Source: an uncultured bacterium
Lineage (GTDB): Bacteria > Pseudomonadota > Alphaproteobacteria > Rhodospirillales > Rhodospirillaceae
NCBI GenBank assembly: GCA_903896775.1
Contig: CAITZE010000069.1
Coordinates: 1-5,704 of the forward strand
DNA: 5,704 nucleotides
Reading direction: 5' to 3'
The position numbers were made by a program, and so were the translations under genes. The notes below the pieces were generated by a model, which saw nothing but the letters and a program-made list of their open reading frames with translations, did no database searches and had not been told where the DNA came from. Within the stretch, counting starts at the first letter, position 1; each line of letters begins with the position of its first letter. This document shows positions 4,663 to 5,704 of this stretch, piece by piece.

Positions 4663-5704
4663 ATGACTGCCGATAGCACATCCGTATCTCGCCGCGGCCT
4701 GTTTGGCGCTGCCGGAAAAACCACCGTCGTCGCGAGTATCGCAAGCGGCATTACGGCGCCTTTCCGCGATCTCGGCGGCGTCGCCTGGGCGGCAACCACG
4801 CCCAAAACCCTGCAAAAATGGGTCTTGGCCAAGAATGTTGGCGACGATCTCAAAGTCAGCATGGACAATTTCAAGCTCGTCGAAGAGCCCATGCCCAAGA
4901 TTAAGGACAAAGAGGCTCTGGTCCAGGTCATTCTGGCCGACATTCATTCCGCCACCCGCAACCGCATGAGGGGCGGCAAAGGCGGCACACAGGTCGGCGA
5001 AACTGATCCCACTAATTATGGTTGCGCGCGCGTTCTGCAAAGTCGCGACAAGACCTACCGCGAAGGCGACATCATCGCCTGCCAGGTTGGCTGGAACACT
5101 TATCAGACCACCAGTAGCGAACTTGCTCGCCCGTCAGGTCCGCGCGAGTTCGCACTCGTAGAAGAATTGAACGGCACCAACGCGCGCACGAGCTATGTCT
5201 TCCGTCCTGTCATGCTGAAGCAGTTCAAGCCGGATGTGCTGTTGGATGTTTTCGGTACGTCGGGCCTCACAGCTTATTATGGTATGCGTGAATGCGGCCC
5301 GATCATGCCGCGCGATCGCGTTGCCGTGGCCGGCACGACCGGTTCAGTGGGTTCGATGGCCGCGCAAATTGTGAAAGCCAAAGGCGCTCATGTCATTGGC
5401 TTCGGCGGCGGACCGGAGCGCGCGCAATGGGTCACCGACAATTTCGGCATTCAGGCTTTTGACTATCGCGATAAGGATTTGGAAGCAAAGCTGAGGGCTG
5501 CGGTTCCGGAAGGCTTCGACGTTTATTGCGACGGTGTCGGCGGACCGTTGTCGGAAATCATTGCCAAGATGATGAACCGCGATGGCCGTTATTTCTCTTA
5601 CGGCGAAGCTGCGGATATCTACGCCGATCTTCAGCCCGAGCATGCAACGAAGGCCGAAAAATCTGCCGAAATGTTCGGCATGTCGGAAAGCGTCGCGAAG
5701 ATCA
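4663..5704 (+). CDS. Tat-signal-bearing CurA/LTB4DH-type medium-chain NAD(P)-dependent reductase, 5' part (runs off right edge)
   Basis: 347 codons are present and the frame is open at the window end. The mature part resembles CurA/leukotriene B4 12-hydroxydehydrogenase reductases, zinc-free members of the medium-chain dehydrogenase/reductase superfamily that reduce enone double bonds with NADPH. Visible are an N-terminal catalytic-fold segment with DNFKLVEEPMPK (68-79), the FGTSGLTAYYGM stretch (197-208), the nucleotide-binding loop AGTTGSVG (223-230) followed by MAAQIVKAKGAHVIGF, and DVYCDGVGG (286-294). Before this is an extra leader of about 43 residues: SRRGLFG (9-15) matches the twin-arginine pattern, a moderately hydrophobic stretch follows (16-31), and VAWA/A (40-44) could be a signal peptidase site. 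Export of a folded, cofactor-loaded enzyme by Tat is inferred; cytoplasmic relatives lack this leader. Substrate is unknown. The start is fixed by GGAGG seven bases upstream. Confidence 0.88.
   Translation, partial: MTADSTSVSRRGLFGAAGKTTVVASIASGITAPFRDLGGVAWAATTPKTLQKWVLAKNVGDDLKVSMDNFKLVEEPMPKIKDKEALVQVILADIHSATRNRMRGGKGGTQVGETDPTNYGCARVLQSRDKTYREGDIIACQVGWNTYQTTSSELARPSGPREFALVEELNGTNARTSYVFRPVMLKQFKPDVLLDVFGTSGLTAYYGMRECGPIMPRDRVAVAGTTGSVGSMAAQIVKAKGAHVIGFGGGPERAQWVTDNFGIQAFDYRDKDLEAKLRAAVPEGFDVYCDGVGGPLSEIIAKMMNRDGRYFSYGEAADIYADLQPEHATKAEKSAEMFGMSESVAKI

Noticed and set aside
4567..5040. 157-codon open frame on the minus strand over the start of the reductase gene
   Set aside because: The plus-strand reductase has a strong Shine-Dalgarno and clear family motifs, while the minus frame has neither.

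Overview
The window looks like ordinary chromosome from an alphaproteobacterium of moderately high GC. The evidence is a CnoX-type thioredoxin/TPR gene followed by a stand-alone LON-domain gene, a Trm112-family gene and a DUF971 gene, an order typical of that class, together with a UbiH/COQ6-family ubiquinone hydroxylase. Genus cannot be told from the sequence. I see no phage, insertion sequence, CRISPR array, toxin-antitoxin pair or defence system.

Layout. Bases 1-350 (minus) hold the 5' part of a TPR-repeat protein that runs off the left edge; its start is uncertain. Upstream of it on the same strand is tRNA-Gly(GCC) (477-551) with a recognisable promoter at 606-633. Bases 552-849 hold that promoter and the upstream region of the next unit, with no gene. 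From 850 to 3074 four plus-strand genes form a compact, probably co-transcribed block: thioredoxin/TPR chaperedoxin (cnoX), LON substrate-binding-domain protein, Trm112-family small protein and DUF971 protein. The last two overlap by ATGA. The block ends in a 4-bp tail-to-tail stop-codon overlap with a minus-strand FAD-dependent UbiH/UbiF/COQ6-family hydroxylase (3071-4372). Divergent from that gene is tRNA-Thr(CGU) (4462-4536) with a good promoter at 4390-4418. The window closes with the 5' part (347 codons) of a CurA/LTB4DH-type medium-chain reductase that carries an apparent twin-arginine signal at its N-terminus.

How the genes work together. The first two genes of the block suggest protein quality control: a holdase/thioredoxin and a LON-domain protein. 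Trm112 proteins act as small partners of methyltransferases. DUF971 domains occur in proteins linked to Fe-S assembly and gamma-butyrobetaine hydroxylase-like enzymes. The UbiH-like enzyme belongs to ubiquinone synthesis. These are mostly housekeeping functions. The least ordinary item is the putatively Tat-exported NAD(P)H-type reductase at the right edge. No previously undescribed multi-gene system is evident.
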